A stretch of 64,000 nt of DNA from Selaginella moellendorffii (taxonomy: Eukaryota; Streptophyta; Lycopodiopsida; Selaginellales; Selaginellaceae): positions 1 through 64,000 of the forward strand of contig NW_003314290.1 in NCBI RefSeq assembly GCF_000143415.4, in the 5' to 3' direction. Of the stretch, positions 42,441 through 52,641 are shown one piece after another (position 1 is the first letter of the stretch; each line of letters starts with the position of its first letter). Under the pieces are notes generated by a model that made no database searches, had not been told where the DNA came from, and worked only from the letters and a program-made list of their open reading frames with translations. The translations under genes were made by a program, and so were the position numbers.

Positions 42441-43881
42441 CTAAAGTTTCCATTCTACTTTAGTCACTTAACCACACCTTTGACCATTTGGAGAAATCTC
42501 ACTTACAACCTCCCTAAGTCTTAATTTTGACTTGAGGACATATTAGCCCTATGAATGGCATCTATACCACTCAGCTTTTGCACTTGGTCCAAATGTTCCA
42601 TGTGTCCAATTCTACAATAAACACCTAAAGGTACCACTAGCATATCAGCCTATTATGCTAAAGCTATATCCATTCACCTTTGTCTTGTGGGTAGTTCAAG
42701 ATCATGCATACCATAGTCTCACCTCCTAAAGACTAGGCCATTCATCCATAAGTGGTCATCCTATGACTACACTTTACCATCCTTGGGATTCCCAAAAACA
42801 TAGGGAATACCCTTCCCCAATATCCCTTCTTCAATCCCCATTAAGTCCTTTTTCATCCACAGCCATGCTTGCCAACATTGCTACTGGGTCAGGGCTTGAA
42901 GACTTAACCACTAAGTCCCATTATTTTTTAGGACTTTCTTGCCATATGACCATATCATTGGTCACTAAATGAAAAGATTGCTCCTCTTCTTTTCCATAAT
43001 CTTGGATTTTGGGATGACATTTTGAAACACCACAGCCCAATGTGAATTTCATGGGTACTCTCCCCAGCTTTTGCCTTTGGTGTTCTAGCCATATAGCTAA
43101 AATAAAGTTTCAATGAGCCACACCAGGTATCTAAGTAGGTAGTGCCACCCACACTTGGATTGGGAGCATTGACCATTTGATCTCCTAAGAGAATTAGAGT
43201 TAGCTCTTAAACACTTCACCAAGTTATCTCATTTGTTTATTTATATTCACTCTAGCTTTAGACTCCTTATTGATTATATTATCACCCACTACGTGGGTAT
43301 AGCCTTCCTTGGTCATACTAACTTTTCTTAGCCAAACTAATTCCATTAAAGTTCTTCCCCCTACTATACTTTTGGAGTTCACCAAACCCCCTAATGTCTT
43401 GAAGACGATTGCTTTAAGCTTTCACCCTTGGACTCAGACTTGGACTTAAACTTGATCTTCGACATAGTCTCGGTCTCAGTCTCAAATCTAGTCTTAGTCT
43501 CCATCTCAGACTCCATCTCGAGTCCATCTCAGACTCCATCTTGGACTCCATCTCGGGTCCATCTCGGACTTTTTCTCAGACTCCATCTCGGATTCCATCT
43601 CAGTTCCATCTCGGACTCCATCTCAAGTCCATCTCAGATTTGGTCCCGATACTTCTTTATATCATGTATTAGTCCTCTTATGTCCCTTTTCTAGAGACTC
43701 ACTTATTAATTGTTTCATACTCATTCCTTAAACATTTCGTTGGGAGTTCCACTTTTGCTCTTAACTTTTTGAATAGAAGCCTTTAAACCAAATATGTTCC
43801 TCTCATTTAGCTTTGGCTTTGACCATTCTTATATAGCACTTTTTTGGCTTCATTTTGGGGCTTAGGGATTTGTGTCTCACA
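42441..43881 (-). mobile_element. Decayed LTR of the minisatellite family
   Basis: Reverse-oriented LTR from TTTCCATTCTACTTTAGTC to GGATTTGTGTCTCACA, with a shortened minisatellite at 43425-43640. Many substitutions place it among the oldest copies in the window. Confidence 0.75.
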
Positions 43882-44199
43882 AAATGATCCATAAGGGTTC
43901 AAATATAGAGTATCCCAAAGTTTTGGGATACTTAGTGTTAAGCATCATTGAATTTCACTCGAGAGTGATTCGTGACTACCCACCTAACATATGGACAACA
44001 CTCAACTCACACCAACCAAAACCCCCAAAGCCGAGATCACTGGCTTTTCTTCTAGGTGCTCCCGACACCTGTCCCCACCCTGGTGAACCAACTGACCATG
44101 CATCTGGAGATATCTCTAGAGGCTGCAGCGGGTGGGTGATATCATTGAAGAAGGCAGTATTTAGGCCGGATGACCTTCCAAAAAATCCAAATCAAAACT

Positions 44200-45070
44200 T
44201 AAGTATGAGCAATATAACAAGACTAATAGTTTTTTTTATTTCTCTAGGATTCATACATAACTCAGTAAATGATAACCTATATATCTACTTTAAAGGCCAA
44301 GGATTTATCTTCCTAGTGCTTTATGTGGATGATATCCAAATTAAGACTCATCTCTCTGGGAAATTTGAGATGTCAAATCTTGGTGAGTTGCACTACTACC
44401 TTGGAATCCAAATATGAAGGAACTAGAGACAATGGATTCTTGAGCTCTCTCAGGAAAAACACATCTTAGATGCACTTCAAAGGTACTTTTAATCTTGTGG
44501 CCACTCCCATGCAAGCAAGCCTTAAGCTTTCCAAGGCTTCCACATCCAAACATCCGAGCAGGAGAAAAGTGATATATCTTGTGTTGATGGTCGGCAGCAT
44601 GATCTATCCCGTGATTTCTACAAGGCCAGATTTAGCCTACCTTGTAAGCTGCATGGCAAAGTACTTGGAGAATCCATTGCAAGAACATTTTGCAGTTGGT
44701 GCTTGAAGAAGCATGCTATCACAGCTATGTCTTTAATAAAATCAGAATATGTAGTAGCAGCAACAATAGCAAAGGGGTTGAGTAAGCTTCTTGAAGATCT
44801 GCCTCCCATATAGCTCTAGTGTGATAATCAGTCTGCTATTGCTCTTATGAGGAACTCATGATTCCACTCAAGATCAAAGCACATAAAATTGCATTTCCAC
44901 TTCATATAGGAGCTGATCCAAAAAGGCAAAATTCTCTTGGAATTGTGACCTACTAACATGATGCTGGCAGACGTACTGACCAAGGCTCTACCTTGAGTGA
45001 GTCTTCTTGAAACAGTCAAGCTAGATGCTGACAAACGTACTGACCAAGGCTCTACCTTGAGTAAGCCTTC
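44200..45070 (+). pseudogene. Ty1/Copia reverse transcriptase-RNase H remnant
   Basis: Broken frames give FLVLYVDDI (44310-44340, the YVDD catalytic motif), LGELHYYLGIQ, then MIYPVISTRPDLAYLVSCM, SLIKSEYVVAATIAKG and, near the end, MLADVLTKALP, in the order expected for a Copia polyprotein C-terminus. Several stops and frameshifts are present, and the segment 44960-45060 contains a short direct duplication of the ADVLTKALP region. Non-functional. Confidence 0.8.
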
Positions 45071-45255
45071 ATGAAAACACTCAAGCTAGGTGACAGAAAC
45101 CAAACAAAGTCCACATCACCCATCCTCAAACCACCGAGAGTTGCCACATACTCATGTATACAACCACCCAAATGCAATGAAGTAACTATTGAGTCTTTCC
45201 ACCAAAACTTACAGCCGTGACAAACAATCACAAGTAGAGAAAAAGAACTCATGCA

Positions 45256-47466
45256 TTATTTAAATTTTAGTTTGAATGTCACTATGAATGTAGCGACTAC
45301 AAAAGATATGACAAATAGCAAAGCTCCAGCTAGAAGTTCCTCGTCCCTTCCATCAACCTCTTGGGTCTTCTCCTCTGCTGTGGTGAAATTCCTTGAAGAC
45401 GTGTGATTATAAGTAAGAGGAAAGCCATACAATCCTGGATTGCCTTCATAGCTGCTGCTTTGAAAAGTTGTAAGCTGGCCTCCCTGAGGAATCAAGCCTG
45501 ATAGATTGTTGTAGGAAACATTCAGGCTGTAGAGAGTGTTCAGCAAAGTAAGAGAGCCTGGAATCGTTCCGCTCAATGAGTTCTCAGAAATATCCAAGAT
45601 CTGGATGTTATCAAGATTTCCCATGGACTCTGGAATTGGGCCTGATAGGAAGTTATGAGAAAGATCCATCTTGAGTAGACTGCGCATGTCACCAATGCTT
45701 GCCAGGATCTGGCCGCTTAGATTGTTGTGTGACAAATCCAGCACCATGGCGCTGGAAACCTCCATCTTGAAATGACTACCATATAGCAATATTGTCCAGG
45801 AGCACTCTGGATGAACCAGAGTGTTTAAACGCTTCTTCAAATCTTCTAAAAGAATTCCTTGCATCTCCAACATAGTATCCATCTTGCAATGAGATTGTCG
45901 AACCTCCAACAATTTGCAGTTCCCCAAATCGGTATCAGTAACAAAATTCTTCCCAAACACTAGCTCTCCCGTTGCGTTTCGGCCAATACGAGCAGGAACT
46001 CTCCCAGAGAAATAGTTGTTACTCAAGTCCACCATAAGCAGATTCTTGTTCTTGGACAAGCCCAAAGGTATATCACCTTGTAAAGAGTTATTGCTAAGTT
46101 GCAGAGTTTGGATTTGATTCAGCTCCTCGAAAGACAAGGGAATGCTTCCGATAAGCCTGTTGCTGCTGAGAGATAGCCAATTCAAATTCTGAAGCCGTGA
46201 GAGCTCTGGAGGAATGACTCCTTCGAGCATGTTGTAACTTAAGATTATTGTGGTCAAGTTGGAGCACATTGCAAGACTGGATGGAATGGTGTCTTGAAGT
46301 TTGTTCACCCATGCAAGAAGGTGGCGGAGGCGTGGAAGCTTGTTGCAGAGTGTCACTGGTATGTTTCCACTCAATGTATTGAAACTCAAATCCAGCATCT
46401 CCAGACTAGTGCAACTCAGTACTGAGTAAAGAATTCCACCAACAAGCTTATTGTTTGGCAATAGTAGGCTTTTGAGTCTGGAAGGAGATGATAAAGAGCA
46501 CACATTGTTTTGAGTGTTGTTGAGATTATTGGAGCTGAGATTCAGAAAGAGAAGTCTGTAATGGATTCCCAAAACTTCACCAGAAATACGATTATAGCTT
46601 GCATCCAGAAGCTCAAGAGATGGTAAGAAGTTCTTGCTTAAGCTTGGACTGCCTAGGAGTTCTATGAATGTCCCTGAGAATGAGTTGGAAAAGAGTTTAA
46701 GCAGTCTGAGTGAAGAACACTTAGCTTGTCCATGGAAAAGTTTTCCAGAGATGTTGTTGGAGGAAATATCCAGCTCAATTAGATTCTTGCATGCCTCATC
46801 TGAGTGGATTTGAAATGTGGAGAATCTATTTCCTGCCAGGTTGAGCGTATGAACTTTGTTGGAATCATAAAGGGAAAATGCGCCAGAGAACTTGTTATCA
46901 GAAAGTGAAATATTTTGCAAATTGGTGCAAGTTTTGATCAATTGTGATGGTATTCTTCCTGTGAATTGATTGCTTGAAAGATCCAGATACTCAAAACTCT
47001 TGCAATTCAGCTCTGATGAAATTGTGCCATTGAGCTGGTTATGCGAGAGATCAAGCCGAGTCAAGTGTGGACAATTGCCAAGAAGCTCAGTTGGAAAACT
47101 TCCAGTGAGCTGATTTCTGGAGATATTGAGCACTCTTAAAGAGCAAGATTGCAAAGATATCCCTTCCAATGTATCTGTGAAAAGACTCTGATATAAATGC
47201 AATTCCTGAAGACATCCCAACTCCTGGATTGTGGTCGCAAGAAGAGCACTGGATAGTTCTAAGGATTGGAGGCTAAGCTCAATCACCCGACCTTTCTCAG
47301 AACAAGTTACACCATCCCACTTGCAAGGAGTGCTTTGGTTCCCATTCCAAGACTTCAGAGTTTTGGAATGATCAACAACAGCATTTTGGAAGCGCCACAA
47401 TGTGCCAGTGTCTTTTGTATTCGCTACAACTGTAAGAAAACAGAGAAAACAAACCAACGCAAACAT
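45256..47466 (-). CDS. LRR receptor-like protein (no kinase)
   Basis: Single-exon gene of 736 residues. It has a signal peptide (1-16, MFALVCFLCFLTVVANT), an LRR N-terminal cap with the plant motif around STPCKWDGVTC (about 45-55), and roughly twenty plant-type LRRs (LDLSHNQLNGTIS type). A non-LRR island follows at about 505-570 (between GRNATGELVFGKN and SSAMVLDLSHNNLSG), then four more LRRs, an acidic juxtamembrane stretch and one transmembrane helix (LLAGALLFVISFVVATFIVTF, about 711-731), with a five-residue basic tail. No cytoplasmic kinase follows. The layout matches receptor-like proteins related to PSKR/PSY-receptor ectodomains, which sense peptides or take part in defence with a partner kinase. 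The ligand cannot be inferred. The start Met directly begins the signal peptide. Confidence 0.9.
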   Translation of the reverse strand: MFALVCFLCFLTVVANTKDTGTLWRFQNAVVDHSKTLKSWNGNQSTPCKWDGVTCSEKGRVIELSLQSLELSSALLATTIQELGCLQELHLYQSLFTDTLEGISLQSCSLRVLNISRNQLTGSFPTELLGNCPHLTRLDLSHNQLNGTISSELNCKSFEYLDLSSNQFTGRIPSQLIKTCTNLQNISLSDNKFSGAFSLYDSNKVHTLNLAGNRFSTFQIHSDEACKNLIELDISSNNISGKLFHGQAKCSSLRLLKLFSNSFSGTFIELLGSPSLSKNFLPSLELLDASYNRISGEVLGIHYRLLFLNLSSNNLNNTQNNVCSLSSPSRLKSLLLPNNKLVGGILYSVLSCTSLEMLDLSFNTLSGNIPVTLCNKLPRLRHLLAWVNKLQDTIPSSLAMCSNLTTIILSYNMLEGVIPPELSRLQNLNWLSLSSNRLIGSIPLSFEELNQIQTLQLSNNSLQGDIPLGLSKNKNLLMVDLSNNYFSGRVPARIGRNATGELVFGKNFVTDTDLGNCKLLEVRQSHCKMDTMLEMQGILLEDLKKRLNTLVHPECSWTILLYGSHFKMEVSSAMVLDLSHNNLSGQILASIGDMRSLLKMDLSHNFLSGPIPESMGNLDNIQILDISENSLSGTIPGSLTLLNTLYSLNVSYNNLSGLIPQGGQLTTFQSSSYEGNPGLYGFPLTYNHTSSRNFTTAEEKTQEVDGRDEELLAGALLFVISFVVATFIVTFKLKFK

Positions 47467-47699
47467 GACTTCAGTGTTTTCTAATATTTCACGGACTTAT
47501 AAACAACACTTACACCATATGTGAGTCAAAAAGAAAGAGCAGAAGGAAGTCAATCCTTACTGCATATTCAAAGTATTCACAAGAAATCAAATATAACAAT
47601 TGCCGTGTCAAAAACGAGTCTAGTGAAGAAAACAAAAAAGAAATGACTCAAAGGGCCCATTCAAAGTCAATCTAGAGTATGACATAGTATCACAGATCC
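47467..47699. other. Upstream region of the LRR gene
   Basis: Probable promoter and 5' UTR of the minus-strand LRR gene. No clear motif was identified. Confidence 0.3.
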
Positions 47700-48045
47700 A
47701 CTCGCTACATGCCACCACGTGTACAATGCATCAGTCTGTCTCCCATTTGTACAGACTCAAATGGGAGAGCTCTAGTACAGTCTCCCATTGGCCATGCACA
47801 CAATTGGATCATAGTGTTCCACAAGATGGAATCATTCCAACACAGGTGGACATTACATACCTGTGAATCATAGCTGTCCATGACACAATATTCCACTCAG
47901 GCATCTCCCCTAGAATCTGCCGTACTGCACGTGGGTGGCTACATTGTATATGTCCACCATCACCAGTCTCACTAGGGCATTGCGTGGAAGATCCTTTTAG
48001 TATCTTCCAGCTTCCAGTGTTAGAAAATGCTTGGAGCATCATATT
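47700..48045 (-). pseudogene. PPR gene fragment
   Basis: Minus-strand pieces in different frames read GEMPEWNIVSWTAMIHRYV and, nearer 47800, SILWNTMIQLCA, matching the L/S-motif ends of PLS-type PPR proteins. Frameshifts and stops separate them. This is a short degenerate relic, probably from the PPR gene family represented intact at 49591-52422. Confidence 0.6.
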
Positions 48046-48335
48046 GTGATCCCTTCAACTCAAACAATTTACTGGCAATGCCATAATGAAGTAATTAATA
48101 TGGATTATGAGGAAAAGGAAGTGAGTTATTTTCCTTAAGTTTTTCTCACAATCAATGTTAGCATTAATCCATTAATACACCTTATATGTTTTATCCATGG
48201 ACACCAAATTTAAGTGATAATTGATATAAGAGTTATGCACAATGTGATATCTAAAAATTTAATTAAATATTAGGATTGAAGTTTAGCAAATGTCACCACA
48301 TTTCCAGTTTGCAAAAGGTGGGCATGTAACCAAGA
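48046..48335. other. AT-rich spacer
   Basis: No coding sequence or repeat was recognised. Confidence 0.3.
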
Positions 48336-49200
48336 AATTTATGAGTGATGTCCCAATAAGGCACAAAGAGTCGTACAAAATGCCACCATAGCAGCCAAAT
48401 AAAAGCTAAAAGTAGGAAACAATCCACCTATATCATTATTATTGCTTGCATTGGCATCCTTCTGAAGGTCACATACGTACTCAAGTTCTGCAGCAGATCC
48501 CTTGGGGCAGAAATTTGGGATTGTTCCTTCAAAGTTATTGTGAGAGAGGTCAGCCATCTGAGGCTCTTGCTCCAATTTGTAGGAATGGGACCATTAGTGA
48601 GATGTCAATCCTTTTGATGCTGGTCGAAAAACTCCAGTTTGAAGGAACACCACCTAGGAATCTGAGAGATCGCAATGGTCCCAATTGTGTGATCTGACTG
48701 TCCTGTAGCTCGTTGGCTGAAATCCAAATGCTGCAGTTTTGTGCACTTGGATAGAGCAGCAAGAATCTCGAGTTAAGGGTTTAACAAACCATATTCATTT
48801 AACAAATACGCTTACCTCCTGAAAGATTGTTTTCCAGGTGAGGTGTTTGAAATGCACAACCTGAGGTGAAACTCTTCCAGTAAAAATTGTTGACAAGTTC
48901 AGTGCAGGTGAGAAATGAATCAAAGATGCCTTGGAAGTTGTTGTGAGAGAGCCTGAGAGAGCCTGAGATGCCTCAGATTCCGCTGAAGGTAGACATTTTT
49001 AGACTGCTTGCACTTCTGCAGCATGGAGGTTTTTGAGCTTTCTCAGAGCAGGAGAAACTGTGCCATTGAGGTAGGGAAATTACACTGTTGTGAGGAACCA
49101 TTGGCAAAAGTTGTGGCTGTTTGATACATTCCAATCAGAGAGTGCTTGGTCCTGTTGCCTTTTAAGAGTATGATAAAATCGTTGCTCTGAACATGGCTGA
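48336..49200 (-). pseudogene. Degenerate LRR receptor-like protein gene
   Basis: The minus strand carries, in shifted frames, LRR pieces (ADLSHNNFEGTIPNF near 48540; LGPLRSLRFLGGVPSNW near 48650) and a C-terminal hydrophobic segment (FPTFSFYLAAMVAFCTTLCALLG near 48350-48420) resembling a receptor-like protein end. Further LRR-like pieces extend to about 49080, with a local duplication of GAGAGAGCC around 48945-48965. No continuous frame exists. Confidence 0.65.
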
Positions 49201-49590
49201 TTCCTGCACAAATTCATGATAGCAAGCATAAGAACAAATGTAACAAGCCTTTTCTTTTCTTACGGCTATTTATGTCTCATACATTCTAGATTGCTAGCAC
49301 CGCAGATAACCAAGATGCAAGGTCAAAATATTTCGAAATTGATGGTCCAATGTCTAAACTGACCCAAGACCGAAGACCAACGACTGCGCAGACCCCGTGC
49401 CGTGCCTTCGGCTAACGACAGAGGTGGTACGGCAGAAGCATGCGACGAACTTGTCCTTCACTATGCTAGATCCAACAATAATAATGGATGTTTCACTTTG
49501 TCTTTGAATCTGGAACTTGGCTCTTGTAGCGTTTCTCCTCTTGAAATTTCTTGAAATTTGCAATTACACCACTTTTCCATTTCCTTTAAA
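49201..49590. other. 3' flank of the PPR gene
   Basis: Probable 3' UTR of the minus-strand PPR gene. A possible donor site (CTG/GTAAAG) overlaps the last codons of the PPR frame, so an additional 3' exon cannot be excluded, but none was recognised here. Confidence 0.3.
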
Positions 49591-52422
49591 CTAACCTTTA
49601 CCAGAAAGAATGTTGGAGAATGATACATACGGTCCCGCATGGCCCGGCCCGAGCACAAGCATGCCACCAGCAACCCGACCAGCTCGTTCTGTGTCGTTGT
49701 GCGTCTTACAGGCCGACAGCAGCGTGTTCCAGCCGACAACACCCGGCTCCACTGGCATGAACTCCATCAGCTCCTCAGCCTCGTTGAGCTTCCCAGATCT
49801 CCCAAGCAAGTCGAGCATCCCCACAAAGTGCTCCACCCCTGGCGTAAAGCTTTGGTCCTCCACCATCTTGAGGAAGTAAATCCGCCCCTCCTCCACCAGG
49901 CCCGAGTGGCTGCACGAATGGATGATGCTCAAGAAGGCCACTTGATCGGGCTGGACTCCTTCCAGATCCATCTCTTGAAACAGCTCCAGTGCCTGCGCTC
50001 CGTGGCCCTGCTGCGCGTAGGCTGCGACCATGGCCGTCCATGAAACCACCGTCTTCTCGCGCATCTTGTCGAAGACAAGCCTCGCTTCTTCTGGCTTCCC
50101 ACACTTCCCAAACATGTACACCAGTGAGGTAGCGACTTGGACGTTGGAGTCGAATCCAGCTTCTGTGATACGTGAGTAGACTGCGCGGCCCTTGTGGATG
50201 GAGCCAGTGCTGGCGCACGCCTCCAGGACGCTTATAAAGGTGGTGTCGTTTGGTGCTTGATCCATCTCTGAGTAGAGCTCCAGCGCGTCCTTCCCGAGGC
50301 CCTGGCTCGCGTAGGCACCCAGCATTGCGTTCCAGATAACCACGTCTTTGTTTGCCGTTCGGTCGAACAAAAACCTGGCATCTTCGAGACTCTTGAGCTT
50401 CCCGTAAATGTGGACGAGCGCTGTCGCGAGTATGAGATCGGACTCGTAGCCGCCGGCTCGAAGTTGATGGTGGACTTCTTTCACTTCGTTGAGATTGCCG
50501 AAGTCTGACCAGGAAGTAAGAACTGTCGTGAAAGTGATGTCGTCTGGCGTTAGTCCTTCCAGGTTCATGCGGCGATAGTGTTGAAGGACTTGACCGTGGC
50601 CGTTCTCTGCATGAGCCCGGATAATCGCGTTCCAGGCAGGAACACACCTTCGTCCCTTGATCTTCTCAAAAACCGTCCTCGCATCCTCTAAACTCCCACA
50701 CTTCCCGTACATGTCGACGAGCGATGTCAATATCCTGTCTGTTTCGATCCCACTCGCAGATATCCTTGCATGGATTTCCCTTCCCGCGTCCAAAGCCCCA
50801 GAGATGCAGCACGCATCTAAAGCGGCTACCAAAGTCACTGCATTCGGAGCCACACCCGCCTTCTCCATCTCCTCAAATAACTCAAGAGCTTCTTTCCCTT
50901 GCTCGTGCTGGACGCACGCCGTGATCATCGTAGTCCAGGTAATCACGTTTCTGTGACTCATACGGTCGAAGATCTCTCTGGCAGCCTGTAAACTCCCGCA
51001 CTTCCCATACATATCGATGAGGGAATTCTCGATATACATCACCGACTGAAAACCTTCGGCTCTTATCCGTGTGTGGATTACGTGCCCCTCGACCAAGGCA
51101 CCCAAGAGAGAGCAGGCGTCCAGCAAGCTGACGAAAGTCACGTAGTCCGGCTTCACACCCTCTAGATCCATCCTCCGAAAGTGAACAAAAGCGTCTTTGC
51201 AGTGCCCGTGCTCGGCAATGACCGCCAGCATCGCAGACCAGGAGATCAAGTCCCTTCTCTCCATCCCTCCAAACACGGCCTTCGCAGATGCCAAGTCTCC
51301 ACACTTCCCGTACATCTTGATAAGTGTGTTCCCAGTGGAGACGTCTGCTCCAAATCCACAGATGACAACGAGTTCATGTGTCATCTTGCCTTCCGCTAGA
51401 GCACCGGCGCTAGAGCACGCCCCGAGAATGCTCATGAGGATGATCTCGTTGGGCCTTACACCGTCCAAGTTCATATACCCGAAGAGTTGGATCGCTTCTC
51501 GGACATGACCAAGTTGGGCATAGGCCGAGATCATGGTGCTCCAAGTCACCACGTCTTTCTCCACAATCCCGTCAAACACCTGTCTCGCTTCGATCAGCCG
51601 GCTACACTTGCCGTACATCCCCACCAGCGCAGTTCCAACGATGAGGCCGACGTCCAGCTTCTTCCTCGCCACCAGCCGGTGGATCATCTCGCCTTGCTCT
51701 ACAGCCTCTGCGTTAGCACACGCATCCAAAACGCTGAGAAAAGTTACCTCGTTTGGCTCCACGCCTTCTTCCTCCATCTTCTGGAACAAAACCAGCGCTT
51801 GGTCGTGATCTCCTCTCTGGGCATATGCTGCAACCATGGTCGACCACGAGATAACGTTCCTGTGCGTCATGCTCTCGAAAAACTCTCTGGCCTCCTCCAC
51901 ACCCCCACACTTCCCATACATGTTGAGGAGAGAATTACCCACGAATTCCCCGCAGCACAGCCCCGTAGCTTGCATTCTCTCGTGCGCTCCCTTGCCCTGC
52001 GACAAGGAACGAGCATTGGTACAAGCACTAAGAACGCTGATGAAAGTCACTGTGTCGGGCTTGACGCCACTCAAATCCATGTACCTCAAGATCTGAAGAG
52101 CTCGATCGTTCTCGCCATTGTGGACGTGCGCTTGGATGAAAATACTCCACGAGAACACATTCCTCCTCTCCAGCCGCTCAAACGCCATCGCCGCGTCCTC
52201 CAAGCTCCCACACTTGCCATACATCTGGACGATGAGATTCCCCAGGAAGGTTTCGCGATCGTCGCCGCCGGCCTCGGCGATCGCGGAATGCAGGCGCCGT
52301 GCGTCGGGGAGCGATCGCGATGCAGCGCATTGCCGGATCTGTGCCGCGAACGCTGCCTTGTCGAAGGATTGAGAGCTCCTGCTACTGGAGGCGACGGCGA
52401 TGGAGGGGACCTCCAGCGCCAT
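49591..52422 (-). CDS. PLS-class pentatricopeptide repeat protein
   Basis: Intronless, 943 residues, starting MALEVPSIAVASSSRSSQ, a Ser/Ala-rich leader that looks like an organelle transit peptide. From about residue 25 to the end run tandem P, L and S motifs (recurrent MYGKCGSLEDA, RNVISWSTMVAAYA, GVKPDTVTFISVLSAC signatures), eight to nine PLS triplets in all. The C-terminus has an E1-like motif (VGWNTLLSACKTHNDTERAGRV) and stops early in E2 (GPYVSFSNILSGKG), so it lacks E+ and DYW domains. Such proteins bind organellar RNA in a sequence-specific way, typically for C-to-U editing in plastids or mitochondria; without a DYW domain it would need a partner deaminase. It is divergent from the protease gene at 52642, with 219 bases between. 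Confidence 0.92.
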   Translation of the reverse strand: MALEVPSIAVASSSRSSQSFDKAAFAAQIRQCAASRSLPDARRLHSAIAEAGGDDRETFLGNLIVQMYGKCGSLEDAAMAFERLERRNVFSWSIFIQAHVHNGENDRALQILRYMDLSGVKPDTVTFISVLSACTNARSLSQGKGAHERMQATGLCCGEFVGNSLLNMYGKCGGVEEAREFFESMTHRNVISWSTMVAAYAQRGDHDQALVLFQKMEEEGVEPNEVTFLSVLDACANAEAVEQGEMIHRLVARKKLDVGLIVGTALVGMYGKCSRLIEARQVFDGIVEKDVVTWSTMISAYAQLGHVREAIQLFGYMNLDGVRPNEIILMSILGACSSAGALAEGKMTHELVVICGFGADVSTGNTLIKMYGKCGDLASAKAVFGGMERRDLISWSAMLAVIAEHGHCKDAFVHFRRMDLEGVKPDYVTFVSLLDACSLLGALVEGHVIHTRIRAEGFQSVMYIENSLIDMYGKCGSLQAAREIFDRMSHRNVITWTTMITACVQHEQGKEALELFEEMEKAGVAPNAVTLVAALDACCISGALDAGREIHARISASGIETDRILTSLVDMYGKCGSLEDARTVFEKIKGRRCVPAWNAIIRAHAENGHGQVLQHYRRMNLEGLTPDDITFTTVLTSWSDFGNLNEVKEVHHQLRAGGYESDLILATALVHIYGKLKSLEDARFLFDRTANKDVVIWNAMLGAYASQGLGKDALELYSEMDQAPNDTTFISVLEACASTGSIHKGRAVYSRITEAGFDSNVQVATSLVYMFGKCGKPEEARLVFDKMREKTVVSWTAMVAAYAQQGHGAQALELFQEMDLEGVQPDQVAFLSIIHSCSHSGLVEEGRIYFLKMVEDQSFTPGVEHFVGMLDLLGRSGKLNEAEELMEFMPVEPGVVGWNTLLSACKTHNDTERAGRVAGGMLVLGPGHAGPYVSFSNILSGKG

Positions 52423-52641
52423 CGCTCTCTTGCGGGCTAAAACCCTAACCTACAAATTCCCGCATTTTTTCGAATTTTCGCGTGAATAATATCCCTCTTG
52501 TGAGGCTGTGGTTCTTCCACGCGCATATTCCCCCTTGTGCCAGCATCGTTCTAGGGTTCTTCACTGCGAGAGAAAGAGGATGGATCCACTCGCGCATTTC
52601 TAGGTAAGCGCTGCTCGGTTCTCGGAGCGCTGGAGCTGGCG
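52423..52641. promoter_or_regulatory. Bidirectional promoter region
   Basis: The 219 bases between the divergent starts of the PPR gene (52422, minus) and the protease gene (52642, plus), both predicted organelle-targeted. It must contain both promoters and both 5' UTRs. AAACCCTAA (52440-52448) is a telo-box, a plant motif common in promoters of translation and organelle-biogenesis genes. No TATA box is obvious. Confidence 0.6.

Noticed and set aside
49610-52440. Long plus-strand ORFs (for example 51487-52440) opposite the PPR gene
   Set aside because: They are antisense shadows of the GC-rich intronless PPR gene with no domain of their own.
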